From a bacterium (lineage in GTDB: Bacteria; Vulcanimicrobiota; Vulcanimicrobiia; Vulcanimicrobiales; Vulcanimicrobiaceae): a DNA stretch of 54,407 nucleotides. Numbering within the stretch: the first letter of the stretch is position 1; every line of letters starts with the position of its first letter. The stretch lies in contig JAJYFL010000002.1 of the NCBI GenBank assembly GCA_021790935.1, forward strand, positions 268,315 to 322,721, written 5' to 3'. Position numbers and translations under genes: made by a program. Below are positions 8,065-16,214 of this stretch, piece after piece. The notes below the pieces were generated by a model. The model was given only the letters and a program-made list of their open reading frames with translations. It did no database searches and was not told the DNA's origin.

Positions 8065-9594
8065 GTGAAAATGCTTCGTCCCATCCTTTGCCTCGTGTTC
8101 GCTCTCGCGACTACGCTGCCGGCCTTGGCCGGCAAACCGCCGCACGATCTTCCGGCGTGGACGCGCGTTCCGGACTCGGTAACGCACCACTCGATGATGC
8201 TCGCCGGTAAGCGCCTGAATTATACGGCCCGCGCCGGCACGATCGTCGAACGCGGCAGTAATCGCAAGCCGCTGACGACGATGTTCTATACGGCGTATAC
8301 GCTCGACGGTGCCAACCCCAATACGCGCCCGGTCACCTTCCTTTACAACGGCGGGCCGGGAAGTTCGACGATCTGGTTGCGGATGGGCTCGTGGGGCCCC
8401 GTCCGAGCCGCGATCGCGCCGAACGGCGGCATCACGAAGCCCGCGCCCTACCGCCTCGTTTCCAACCCGTATACGCTGCTCGATACGACCGATCTCGTGT
8501 TCGTCGACATGCCCGCTAGCGGGTACGGCCGGATTTGGCCAGGCGCCAATGCGAAGAAAGTCTTCGGCACGGACAACGACGTCAAGATGTTCGCGCAGTT
8601 CATCGAGCGGTATCTGCGCAAGTTCAACCGCTGGAATTCGCCGAAGTTTCTCTACGGGGAATCCTACGGAACGCCGCGCACGGCGATGCTGGTCAACTAC
8701 CTGCAGCGGAACGCCGTATCGATCAACGGCATCGTTCTACAATCGTCGATCCTGAACTACGGGCTCGCCGCGCCCGATATCTACGGCGGGGCCTGCACCG
8801 ACGATTGGCAGTACGTTTTCGATATGGCGACCGAGGCCGCGACGGCGTGGTACTATCACGCGGTTCCGGGCGCGTCGAGCAACCTCAACGCGTACATGAA
8901 CGGCGTGAAGGCGTTCGCCTTGGGGAAGTACCGCGCAGCGCTCGCGCAAGGCGCGCAGCTGCCGCCCGCCCAGTACGACGAGATCGTCGCCGCGCTCCAT
9001 CACTATCTGGCGATTCCGGAACGGTACATTCGCGATTCGAACCTGCGCATACCCGCGCAACGCTACATCGCCGAGTTCCGCCGCGCGCAAGGGAAAACCG
9101 AGGGCATCTACGACTCACGCTATCATCTCTACACGCTGGACCGGGCCGAGGAGCAGCCGAGCCTGGAAGCCAGCGACGCTTCGATCGATTCCGCATTCTT
9201 TATGACCTCGAACGAATATCTGGAGCACGACTTGAAGTATCGCACGCCGTTGATGTATCGGATGGGCGCGTATTCGCAAATTCAGAAGGTGGCTCCGTGG
9301 AACTTCAAGCACGACGGCTCGCTTCCGCTCAATACCGCACCGGATCTGGCCTCGGCGATGACCTACAACCCGCACCTGCGCGTCTTCTCGGCCAACGGTT
9401 ATTTCGATTCGGTGACACCGTGGCTCGCGACCGTCTACACGCTCGATCATCTCAACCTCGCGCCCGCGCTGCAGAAGCACATCACCTACGGCTTCTATCC
9501 CTCGGGGCATATGATCTACCTCAACGTTCGGGCGCTCGGAGCGTTCCATCAGGCGCTCGAGAGCTGGTACCACATGGTGCTAGCGCGGCGCTGA
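8065..9594 (+). CDS. S10 family serine carboxypeptidase, secreted (paralogue 2)
   Basis: This 509-residue tandem copy of the preceding peptidase has the same landmarks: FLYNGGPGSSTIW, GESYGTPRTAM (nucleophile Ser), NGYFDSVTPW (Asp) and YPSGHMIYL (His). A signal peptide is present (MKMLRPILCLVFALATTLPAL, ALAG). GTG at 8065 is preferred to the ATG at 8071 because AGGAGAGA ends a few bases before it. It differs from paralogue 1 mainly in the insert region between Ser and Asp, which usually shapes substrate choice. Confidence 0.9.
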   Translation: MKMLRPILCLVFALATTLPALAGKPPHDLPAWTRVPDSVTHHSMMLAGKRLNYTARAGTIVERGSNRKPLTTMFYTAYTLDGANPNTRPVTFLYNGGPGSSTIWLRMGSWGPVRAAIAPNGGITKPAPYRLVSNPYTLLDTTDLVFVDMPASGYGRIWPGANAKKVFGTDNDVKMFAQFIERYLRKFNRWNSPKFLYGESYGTPRTAMLVNYLQRNAVSINGIVLQSSILNYGLAAPDIYGGACTDDWQYVFDMATEAATAWYYHAVPGASSNLNAYMNGVKAFALGKYRAALAQGAQLPPAQYDEIVAALHHYLAIPERYIRDSNLRIPAQRYIAEFRRAQGKTEGIYDSRYHLYTLDRAEEQPSLEASDASIDSAFFMTSNEYLEHDLKYRTPLMYRMGAYSQIQKVAPWNFKHDGSLPLNTAPDLASAMTYNPHLRVFSANGYFDSVTPWLATVYTLDHLNLAPALQKHITYGFYPSGHMIYLNVRALGAFHQALESWYHMVLARR

Positions 9595-9632
9595 GCGGTG
9601 GTGGCTCTGCCGATCGGCATTGCCGCCGCGAG

Positions 9633-9761
9633 TTAGGCGTCGGTCTGAAATCGCGCACGAATGGCATCGAGCGTTTTGGCGATGCCCTCATCGTATGTAG
9701 TTGTCACAAGGCCGGGCATGAGCGCGCGCAGACGCGCGTCATCAGAGAAGCTAGGCCAGAA
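9633..9761 (-). pseudogene. 3' fragment of an NAD-dependent epimerase/dehydratase-like gene
   Basis: About 42 codons read FWPSFSDDARLRALMP, then GLVTTTYDEGIAKTLDAIRA, then RFQTDA and a stop at 9633-9635. This looks like the C-terminal tail of an extended SDR (sugar epimerase) in which a last helix follows a TT..DG.A.TL pattern. Nothing upstream continues it: the 5' side runs at once into the lipid kinase end, in another frame. The family assignment is tentative. Confidence 0.5.
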
Positions 9762-10728
9762 CCAACTTGCTCAGATGCGCGACTTCAGCAGCGACCGGCG
9801 AGTGCATCGCGTCGAAGAGAGCGACGGTACTTTGCAGGGTGAGCCGTTCCCGGCGTGATCGCGCGGCGGGGGCGAACACACGCAAAGCCGCCGCCGAGAT
9901 ACGAGCGTCGATTGGCGTCGTGGCACAGATGTTGCCATCGATTGCGACATCCATCGGTACCGATGTCTCGAGCGTGAGCGAGGATACGGCGCGCTCGATA
10001 ATCTGCGCATCTTGCGGAACCCTTCGTAACAATATCGAGAGTGCGAGAAAGAGACCATCGCGTAGCGTAAGCGCCCGGCATGCTGTCATATGAAGCTTGC
10101 CGTCGTCGATAGCTTCGTACGCTACAGGAACGCCGCCCACATAACGGCCGACCCCGACGAGCGCTGCCTCACAGCGAGCCTCTAATCTCTGCTTGTCGGC
10201 CCTAACGCGCAAAATAAACGTTCGATGGTGACGTGCGATGCTAGGAGCCGCAGCCAGCGCAGCAAAGATGCCAAATCGCCGTTTGCGCTCCGCCGTCAAA
10301 TCGCGCGCGGCCTGTGCGGGTAAACCCACCGCCAGGACGTTCAAGAATGGCCGACCGTTTGCGAGACCAAGATCGACGTTGCGAACGTGACCCTGTGCAA
10401 TTGCGTGACAGGCGCTTTCAATATCCGCCACGCCGATGCTCCGCGCGAAATCATTCGCGGTCCCAAGCGGGAGCACGCCAAGGGGAAGGCGGCGTTCGAG
10501 CAGTGCCGGCAGTGCTAGCGAAATCGTCCCGTCGCCCCCGCCGATCGCGATGCCCGCGACATCGCCTGCCTCACGAATAGCACGGAGTGCGTCGTCCGGA
10601 TTCTTGGAGCGTATAACCGACAAGCTACAACCGAGCGCTCGCAATTGGTCTGTTCCATCGAGCCGGCCGGTAGCATTACCGCCAGCCTGCTCATTGAGAA
10701 TAACGAGTATGGGCTTACCAGATACCAT
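9751..10728 (-). CDS. YegS/DagK-type lipid kinase
   Basis: The 325-residue soluble enzyme of the diacylglycerol-kinase catalytic family phosphorylates lipid substrates using ATP. Visible are the Rossmann-like N-terminus (PILVILNEQAGGN), the ATP-loop motif AIGGGDGTISLALPALL, the second motif LPLGVLPLGTANDFARSIG, and the central NVDLGLANGRPFLNV strand pair. The C-terminal beta domain ends in MDVAIDGNICATTPIDARI. The length fits the family. The last codons (SKLVLA) overlap the epimerase remnant, so the C-terminus may have been made by the rearrangement. The ribosome site upstream of 10728 is weak. Base composition is less GC-rich than in the operons, which fits acquisition. Confidence 0.85.
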   Translation of the reverse strand: MVSGKPILVILNEQAGGNATGRLDGTDQLRALGCSLSVIRSKNPDDALRAIREAGDVAGIAIGGGDGTISLALPALLERRLPLGVLPLGTANDFARSIGVADIESACHAIAQGHVRNVDLGLANGRPFLNVLAVGLPAQAARDLTAERKRRFGIFAALAAAPSIARHHRTFILRVRADKQRLEARCEAALVGVGRYVGGVPVAYEAIDDGKLHMTACRALTLRDGLFLALSILLRRVPQDAQIIERAVSSLTLETSVPMDVAIDGNICATTPIDARISAAALRVFAPAARSRRERLTLQSTVALFDAMHSPVAAEVAHLSKLVLA

Positions 10729-11192
10729 GCCCGTCGTTACCCGGTCTTGCGATATCCTATGCGCGACGGGCTCCTAGAACGTTAGGAAGTGCCGTGGTTG
10801 CAAGAGCCGGGCGCCCCCGAAAGCCATTGACACGCCCGCCTCAGGCGGGCCCCAGCGCGCATTGACCGGATGATCTTACAAAATCGATGCGTCGTTGTCG
10901 CGGGGTTGCTATAGCTAGCAAGTGATTGGCGCTGATGATGTGACACCAAAATTGACGAACCTGACGGGTGAATCTCACGCCGCCGCCACTGCCTAAAGCA
11001 AAAGACCGGCATCGCGGTCGACGTAGCCTCTCGCTAGCGAGAGCACTGATGGTCGATCCGTTGTTGAGAATGATTACCATCAATAACACAATCAGGGTTC
11101 CCGTAGATGAGCGCCTATTTGCTTTACCTGTTTTGCGCCGTTATCTGAGTACGCCGTGTTTATTGATGCAAGTGTCGGGGTAACTGCCGTGC
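10729..11192. other. 464-bp gene-free stretch
   Basis: No gene can be supported. It holds a small hairpin (GCCCGCC-TCA-GGCGGGC, 10834-10850) without a T-run, a candidate Fur box (11066-11084), and a 13-codon ORF ATG at 11107 (MSAYLLYLFCAVI) that could be the start of a lost gene. Open frames across it look like shadows. Confidence 0.5.
11066..11084. promoter_or_regulatory. candidate Fur box
   Basis: GAGAATGATTACCATCAAT matches 14 of 19 positions of the classical Fur box GATAATGATTATCATTATC. It lies 109 bp before the glycine-zipper stress gene and 23 bp before a 13-codon orphan ORF. With one site and no known Fur here, this is suggestive only. Confidence 0.35.
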
Positions 11193-11741
11193 ATGAAAAA
11201 CAATTTTGAAACCGGTATCTACTACGATCGCGCATCGGCGGAGACAACCGTTCAGAGGTTGCGCGATCTCGGTTATTCTGACAAAGACATTAGTGTCATG
11301 ATGAAAGACAAGGAGCACGCGCGCGCATTCGCTGAAGACACGGGAAGCCATGCTGCAGAAGGTGCAGTTACGGGCGGTGCAATCGGTGGCGGCCTCGGCG
11401 CCATCGTTGCGGGTCTTATGGCAACTGGCAGTGTTGCAGCGATCGTCGGTACAGGAGGCGTGGCGACACCTCTGGTCGTCGGCCCGCTTGCGGCAGCGCT
11501 CGCCGGTCTTGGCGCCGGCGCAGCCACGGGCGGGATCGTTGGCGCGCTCATTGGCGCGGGCATTCCGAAGGAAAAAGCCGCAGAATATGAGGAGGGCTTA
11601 AACCGCGGCGGTATCTTGCTCGGGGTCAACCCGCGCGACGAAGATCGGGACCGCGTCCGCGTAATTTTCACATCGCCAACGATGAGGCATGCGGGGAAGG
11701 GCGATATCGATTCCAGGGAGCTTACCTCAACGAGGAGTTAA
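11193..11741 (+). CDS. general-stress-type protein with glycine zipper (YflT-like N-domain)
   Basis: The N-terminal part (residues 1-60) resembles the general stress protein 17M / heat-induced YflT domain: ETGIYYDRASAETTVQRLRD, then LGYSDKDISVMM. A long Gly/Ala-rich hydrophobic stretch follows (about 55-125; GAVTGGAIGGGLGAIVAGLM, GAATGGIVGALIGAGIP), a glycine zipper that may insert in a membrane. The tail has the family-like GILLGVNPRDEDRDRVRVIF. Such proteins are often induced by stress; the exact role is unknown. A strong terminator follows. Confidence 0.8.
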   Translation: MKNNFETGIYYDRASAETTVQRLRDLGYSDKDISVMMKDKEHARAFAEDTGSHAAEGAVTGGAIGGGLGAIVAGLMATGSVAAIVGTGGVATPLVVGPLAAALAGLGAGAATGGIVGALIGAGIPKEKAAEYEEGLNRGGILLGVNPRDEDRDRVRVIFTSPTMRHAGKGDIDSRELTSTRS

Positions 11742-11779
11742 GAGCTCAGGTTCACAGGCGTTGAGCCAGGTCTGCTGCG

Positions 11780-11816
11780 AGAGAAAGCTCGCGTCGTAAC
11801 GACGCGAGCTTTCTCT
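11780..11816 (+). terminator. intrinsic terminator-like hairpin
   Basis: A perfect 17-bp stem (AGAGAAAGCTCGCGTCG and its complement) with a TAA loop at 11797-11799. It lies 38 bp after the stress-protein stop. The stem's own 3' arm supplies the pyrimidine run (TTTCTCTTTC). Confidence 0.85.
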
Positions 11817-11835
11817 TTCAAACGAGGATGATGGA

Positions 11836-12066
11836 ATGGGCAGGCGTGGGGTGCACTCCTTGCGATCGAAAGATGTTCAGCGTACGGCGATGTGGACGAC
11901 GGTCTCGACCGAAGAACTGGTTCCCGCCGACCACCCTCTGCGAACCATGCGGGTTGTGGCCAGCGCTGCGCTCGACGAACTCTTGCCGGTGTTCGCAATG
12001 ATCTACTCGCCGTCTGGCCGCCCCTCGATTGCGCCGGAGCAGCACGAGCAAGTGGGCATGCCGTGA
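11836..12066 (+). pseudogene. 5' fragment of an IS5/IS1182-type transposase
   Basis: The 76-codon frame contains LVPADHPLRTMRVVASAALD and LLPVFAMIYSPSGRPSIAPE, the typical N-terminal region of IS5/IS1182-like DDE transposases. It then breaks off at a stop just where the conserved region should continue. No catalytic DDE part follows and I see no clear inverted repeats. This is a decayed insertion. Confidence 0.72.
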
Positions 12067-12160
12067 GTCGCATGATTGCCCAGGTCAACGCCGAAAACCG
12101 CTGTACGGACTCTCCCGCTAGCACGCCCTGCGAAATGTTAGAGTATGATGGGAGCAAACA

Positions 12161-12208
12161 ATGCATCGAACCCGAGCAACAGTGCTAAACGAAACCGTCG
12201 ATGCGTAG
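12161..12208 (+). CDS. possible 15-residue leader ORF coupled to the ClC gene
   Basis: ATG at about 12161 (MHRTRATVLNETVDA) is preceded by GGGAG at good spacing, and its stop overlaps the ClC start by 8 bases. The ClC ATG itself has no visible ribosome site, so translation could be coupled. A TATGAT hexamer 11-17 bases upstream could be a -10 box. Confidence 0.35.
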   Translation: MHRTRATVLNETVDA

Positions 12209-13496
12209 GTCGCTGCAGCCAAACGTCGCCAAAGAACGCGGTTTCTCCGTACGCTTTTGGATGCTTCTGGTTGTCACCGGCGTTGGCGCAGGGGTCGGCG
12301 CCGCAGCGCTCATGAAGCTTCTGCGTGCGGTGCAATATCTCGTATGGACACATCAGCCCGGTACGTTTCTCGCAAGCGTTGAGAGCGCGTCGTCCGAACA
12401 GCGCGTGCTCGTCGTACTAGCTGGCGGAGCGGTTACAAGTGTCGGACTTCTAGTGTTACACCGTATGCGGTCCAGGGAGAGCACCGACGTGTCTGAAGCA
12501 ATATGGCTTCGAGCCGGACGTCTTCCCGTACTAAAGACGGTGTATAGCGGCGTACTCTCGATCGTGATCGTTGCGATGGGTGCGGCGCTTGGACGAGAGG
12601 GGGCGCCAAAGCAGGTCGGGGCGGCCATCGGGAGCCTTCTTTCTGTATGGACGGACCTACCGCCATCAGAACGTCAGCTGCTAGCGGCTTGCGGTGCTGG
12701 CGCGGGGATGGCGGCCGTGTACAACGTCCCGTTGGGTGGAGCGCTGTTTGCGCTTGAAGTACTTCTCGGCACCCTAACTATTCCGCGCGTGCTTCCCGCA
12801 CTCACCGCTTCGCTGCTTGCGACGGCGGTGTCGTGGATTTGGCTTCCGTCGATACCGACGTATACGGTTGGCGTGTCGGCGGTTTCGATGCAAGAGCTGG
12901 CTTGGGTGCTCGTTATCGGGCCATTGGCGGGCATAGCGTCGCTGGTTTACGTTCGCGGCATCGTCTGGGCCGATACGCGGAAGCTGCGAGGATGGAAGGC
13001 GACCGCGGCTCCCATTCTCGTATTCGCAGGTCTGGGTTGCGCCGCCATCCTCTTTCCGCAACTCCTTGGAAACGGAAAGGATGTTATTCAGCAAGCCTTT
13101 GATAATCGGTTGGGCGTTCCGCTGCTGTGCGCATTGCTCTTCCTAAGGCCGATCGCCACAGCCGCGTGTCTTGGCAGCGGTGCCCCCGGTGGGCTGTTTA
13201 CGCCGACGATGACGTTTGGTACTTTGTTCGGCGGACTTCTTGGACACGTGTGGTCGAGTTTCTGGCCGGGCGTCGCATTTGGGAACTACGCCATGATCGG
13301 AGCGGGCGCATTCCTCGCTGCGGCGACCTTGGGACCTATTTCAGCAATCGTGTTGACACTCGAACTAACGCATCACGTGAACCAGATCGTGGTCCCGTTG
13401 ATGCTTGCCGTCGCTGCCGCCACGCTCGTCGCTCGGACATTCGATTCCCGCTCGATTTATTCGGCCCATCCGATGGCATCGCCGTCACCGCAATAA
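12201..13496 (+). CDS. ClC family chloride channel/transporter
   Basis: The 431-residue integral membrane protein of the ClC family moves chloride, by exchange for protons or as a channel. The family motif with the gating Glu is present (GAALGREGAPKQVG), as is the third motif GSGAPGGLFTP. The helix-D motif GSGIP is replaced by a TDVSEAI sequence, as in a subset of bacterial ClCs. Many membrane segments are evident and no CBS domain is seen. The gene stands apart from neighbouring operons, in a region with transposase debris and a less GC-biased composition, so it may have been acquired. Confidence 0.88.
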   Translation: MRRSLQPNVAKERGFSVRFWMLLVVTGVGAGVGAAALMKLLRAVQYLVWTHQPGTFLASVESASSEQRVLVVLAGGAVTSVGLLVLHRMRSRESTDVSEAIWLRAGRLPVLKTVYSGVLSIVIVAMGAALGREGAPKQVGAAIGSLLSVWTDLPPSERQLLAACGAGAGMAAVYNVPLGGALFALEVLLGTLTIPRVLPALTASLLATAVSWIWLPSIPTYTVGVSAVSMQELAWVLVIGPLAGIASLVYVRGIVWADTRKLRGWKATAAPILVFAGLGCAAILFPQLLGNGKDVIQQAFDNRLGVPLLCALLFLRPIATAACLGSGAPGGLFTPTMTFGTLFGGLLGHVWSSFWPGVAFGNYAMIGAGAFLAAATLGPISAIVLTLELTHHVNQIVVPLMLAVAAATLVARTFDSRSIYSAHPMASPSPQ

Positions 13497-13646
13497 CCCG
13501 ACGCCAAACCGGCGACCGCGCAGGCACGAACCCGTCGTTCGCTTCGCGGCTGCGGCGCTCGGTTGCATTGGGAACCGTTGCGCGTCAAAGGCCTGCGCGC
13601 AGGCCAGCAGGGAGCAGAAAAGTGGGTGCGAACGCCATTAGGTCCA

Positions 13647-16214
13647 ATGGATACAGGCGCCAAACGGTTAGTTGTTACGGGTTCGTCGGCTGGCGGTATT
13701 GAAGCCCTCTCGAAGGTCCTTGGAGGCCTCGCGAGCGGCTTCCCCGCGCCGATCGTCGTTGCGCAACACCTCGATCCGCGCGTCACTTCGAGCCTCGACA
13801 CGATTCTGGCCAAACGCACGGCGTTGCGAGTGGTATCGGTGGCCGACCACGAAGAGCTGTGCCCCGGAACGGTGTACGTCGTGCCGGCGAACCGCCATGT
13901 CGAAATAAACGACGGCCACGTCGCCTTGCGCGACGGGCCCCCGCACCCCATGCCCTCGATCGATCTGCTCTTCGCTACGGCGGCGCAAGCCTACGGAGAG
14001 CGACTCGTCGCAATCGTCCTCACGGGAATGGGCAGCGATGGAAGCGCCGGCGTGCGGGCTGTGAAGAGCGGCGGCGGCACGGTAATGATCGAAGATCCCC
14101 TGACCGCGACGTTCCCATCCATGCCCGCGTCGCTCCCGGCATCGATGGTCGACATCGTCGCACCGGCCGATCGCCTCGGGGCCGAATTGGAAAAGTTGCT
14201 GAGCGAACAGTTGGACATCGTCGAAGACACGGACCTTCTCGCCGCGCTGCTCAAGCGCATAAACGCCACGAGCGGCATCGACTTCACGCATTACAAGATG
14301 CCGACGATCAAGCGGCGCCTGGCACGCCAAATCAAGAGCGTGGGCGCGAACTCGCTGGCGGAGTATCTCGAATACCTCGATAACACGCCAGGCGAGTACG
14401 AACGGTTGACCGCACATTTCCTCATAAAGGTGACGGAGTTTTTTCGGGATCCCGATCTTTTTGCGTGGCTGCAGGAGAAAGTGATTCCCGAGATCGTCCG
14501 CGAAGCGCGCTCCGGCGACAAACAATTGCGTCTTTGGTCGGCGGGCTGCGCCACTGGCGAAGAAGCGTACTCGCTGGCGATCGCGATTACCGAGGCGCTC
14601 GGCGACGAGGGCGGCAGTTCCAACGTCCGGATTTTCGCAACCGATGTCGACGAAGCGGCGATTTCGTTTGCCCGCCGCGGCCTCTACCCTGCCGACGCGC
14701 TCGTGAACCTCGCGCCCGACATCGTCAAGCGCTATTTCAGGGCCGCCGACGGATCCTACGAGGTCGACAAGATGATTCGCGGCATGACGGTGTTCGGGCA
14801 ACACGATCTCGCGCAGCGCGCGCCATTCCCGCACATCGATCTCGTCCTCTGCCGTAACGTCCTCATCTATTTCAGTAAGGAACTCCAGGAGCGCACGCTG
14901 CAGGCGTTTGCGTTTTCGCTTCGTAACGGCGGATATTTGGCCCTTGGAAAAGCAGAGACGCCGAATCCGCTGCCGAATCACTTCGAAATCGTCGAGCCGA
15001 CCTTGCGCCTCTTCCGCCGCTTCGGCGAGCGAGTCGCGATTCCAACACCGTCGCCCATGCAGTTTCCGAAGCGGCTGGCACTCGACGAGCGAACCTACGG
15101 TCGTTCGGCTGTGTACGATGCCGCGCGCAATCTGCGCCGGAACGATAACGAAGAGGTCGGCGGATTTCTTATGGAGTCGACGGTCGGTTTCGTCTCGGTG
15201 AACGCTCACTACGATATAGCGATTATCAATGCGGCCGCCCGGCAAATGCTCAACATCCACGGAACCGCGGTCGGCGAGGACCTGGTGCACCTGGCAGCGC
15301 CCAACTGCGCGCCGCGGCTACGCTCCATCGTCGATGCGGCTCTGCATAGCGAACAGCCGCAAGTCGGCGGTGAAGAGATGGAAGTCCCCGGTGAAGACGA
15401 AGAAGAGACGCGCTGCGTTACAGTCTTTTGTTACCCGAAACGGGCACGCGAGCTCGGCGATGTCTCCGGGGCCGCGCTGCTGATCTTCGACGTTAACGAT
15501 CTGGTTCGGGCGCGTCATATCGTGGAAGCGCGTGCGAACGAGCAAGCCGCCGAGGTCGCGAAGATGCGGGCGCTCGAATCGGAGTGGCGGGAGCGTCGCC
15601 GCATGTTGCTCGACGCCAATCATCAGTTGTTGGAAGCAAATGCGGAGCTTCGTACGCGAATGGATGCATTGCTGATCGGGGCCGAGGAGGCGACGGCCTC
15701 GACCGAGGAGATCGAGACGCTCAACGAAGAGATGCAGGCGACGAACGAGGAGTTGGAAACGCTCAACGAAGAGTCTCAAGCCACGATCGAGGAACTCACC
15801 ACGACCAGCGACGAGCTGGAGGCGCGCACGCTAGATCTTCAAGAGCTCGTCGTCTCAAGCGAGATCCAGCGCCAGGTGGCGCTCGCCGCCAGGACTGCGC
15901 TCCAGGCGATCGTCGACGCGCTCATTCAACCTATGGCGGCAATTGGTTCGAATAGTGAGATCCTTGCCGCCAATCGTGAATTTCAGGAACTCCGGCGCTC
16001 GGCCAGCGAAAGCACCGTTCACATCGACGACGATTCCGATGCGGCGATCGCGTTCTCGGTGCTACTGCGCCGCGCCGCGACGGGCGAAGCGCTTCGGTTC
16101 ACTTATGAGGCAATCGAAGCCAACCAAAACCGTACCGTCTATCGCGGAACGGTTTCTCCCCTGGGCGGCGAAGCGACCCCAGGCGGACTTATGATCTTGG
16201 AACGAACCTCGTGA
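13647..16214 (+). CDS. CheB-CheR fusion signalling protein with coiled coil and PAS-like regions
   Basis: Domain order: a CheB methylesterase (about residues 5-190) with Ser in GSSAGG, His in AQHLDP and Asp in GMGSDGSAG; then a CheR methyltransferase (about 205-480) with KVTEFFRD, SAGCATGEEAYSLAIA, FATDVDEAA and LCRNVLIYF. A PAS-like region follows (about 510-640). A long Glu-rich coiled coil comes next (EEIETLNEEMQATNEELETL) and a final PAS-like domain. No histidine kinase or receiver domain is present. ATG at 13647 is chosen; GTG at 13623 is possible. Its stop overlaps the next gene (GTGA). Such fusions are usually sensory-control proteins rather than true chemotaxis adaptors. Confidence 0.88.
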   Translation: MDTGAKRLVVTGSSAGGIEALSKVLGGLASGFPAPIVVAQHLDPRVTSSLDTILAKRTALRVVSVADHEELCPGTVYVVPANRHVEINDGHVALRDGPPHPMPSIDLLFATAAQAYGERLVAIVLTGMGSDGSAGVRAVKSGGGTVMIEDPLTATFPSMPASLPASMVDIVAPADRLGAELEKLLSEQLDIVEDTDLLAALLKRINATSGIDFTHYKMPTIKRRLARQIKSVGANSLAEYLEYLDNTPGEYERLTAHFLIKVTEFFRDPDLFAWLQEKVIPEIVREARSGDKQLRLWSAGCATGEEAYSLAIAITEALGDEGGSSNVRIFATDVDEAAISFARRGLYPADALVNLAPDIVKRYFRAADGSYEVDKMIRGMTVFGQHDLAQRAPFPHIDLVLCRNVLIYFSKELQERTLQAFAFSLRNGGYLALGKAETPNPLPNHFEIVEPTLRLFRRFGERVAIPTPSPMQFPKRLALDERTYGRSAVYDAARNLRRNDNEEVGGFLMESTVGFVSVNAHYDIAIINAAARQMLNIHGTAVGEDLVHLAAPNCAPRLRSIVDAALHSEQPQVGGEEMEVPGEDEEETRCVTVFCYPKRARELGDVSGAALLIFDVNDLVRARHIVEARANEQAAEVAKMRALESEWRERRRMLLDANHQLLEANAELRTRMDALLIGAEEATASTEEIETLNEEMQATNEELETLNEESQATIEELTTTSDELEARTLDLQELVVSSEIQRQVALAARTALQAIVDALIQPMAAIGSNSEILAANREFQELRRSASESTVHIDDDSDAAIAFSVLLRRAATGEALRFTYEAIEANQNRTVYRGTVSPLGGEATPGGLMILERTS

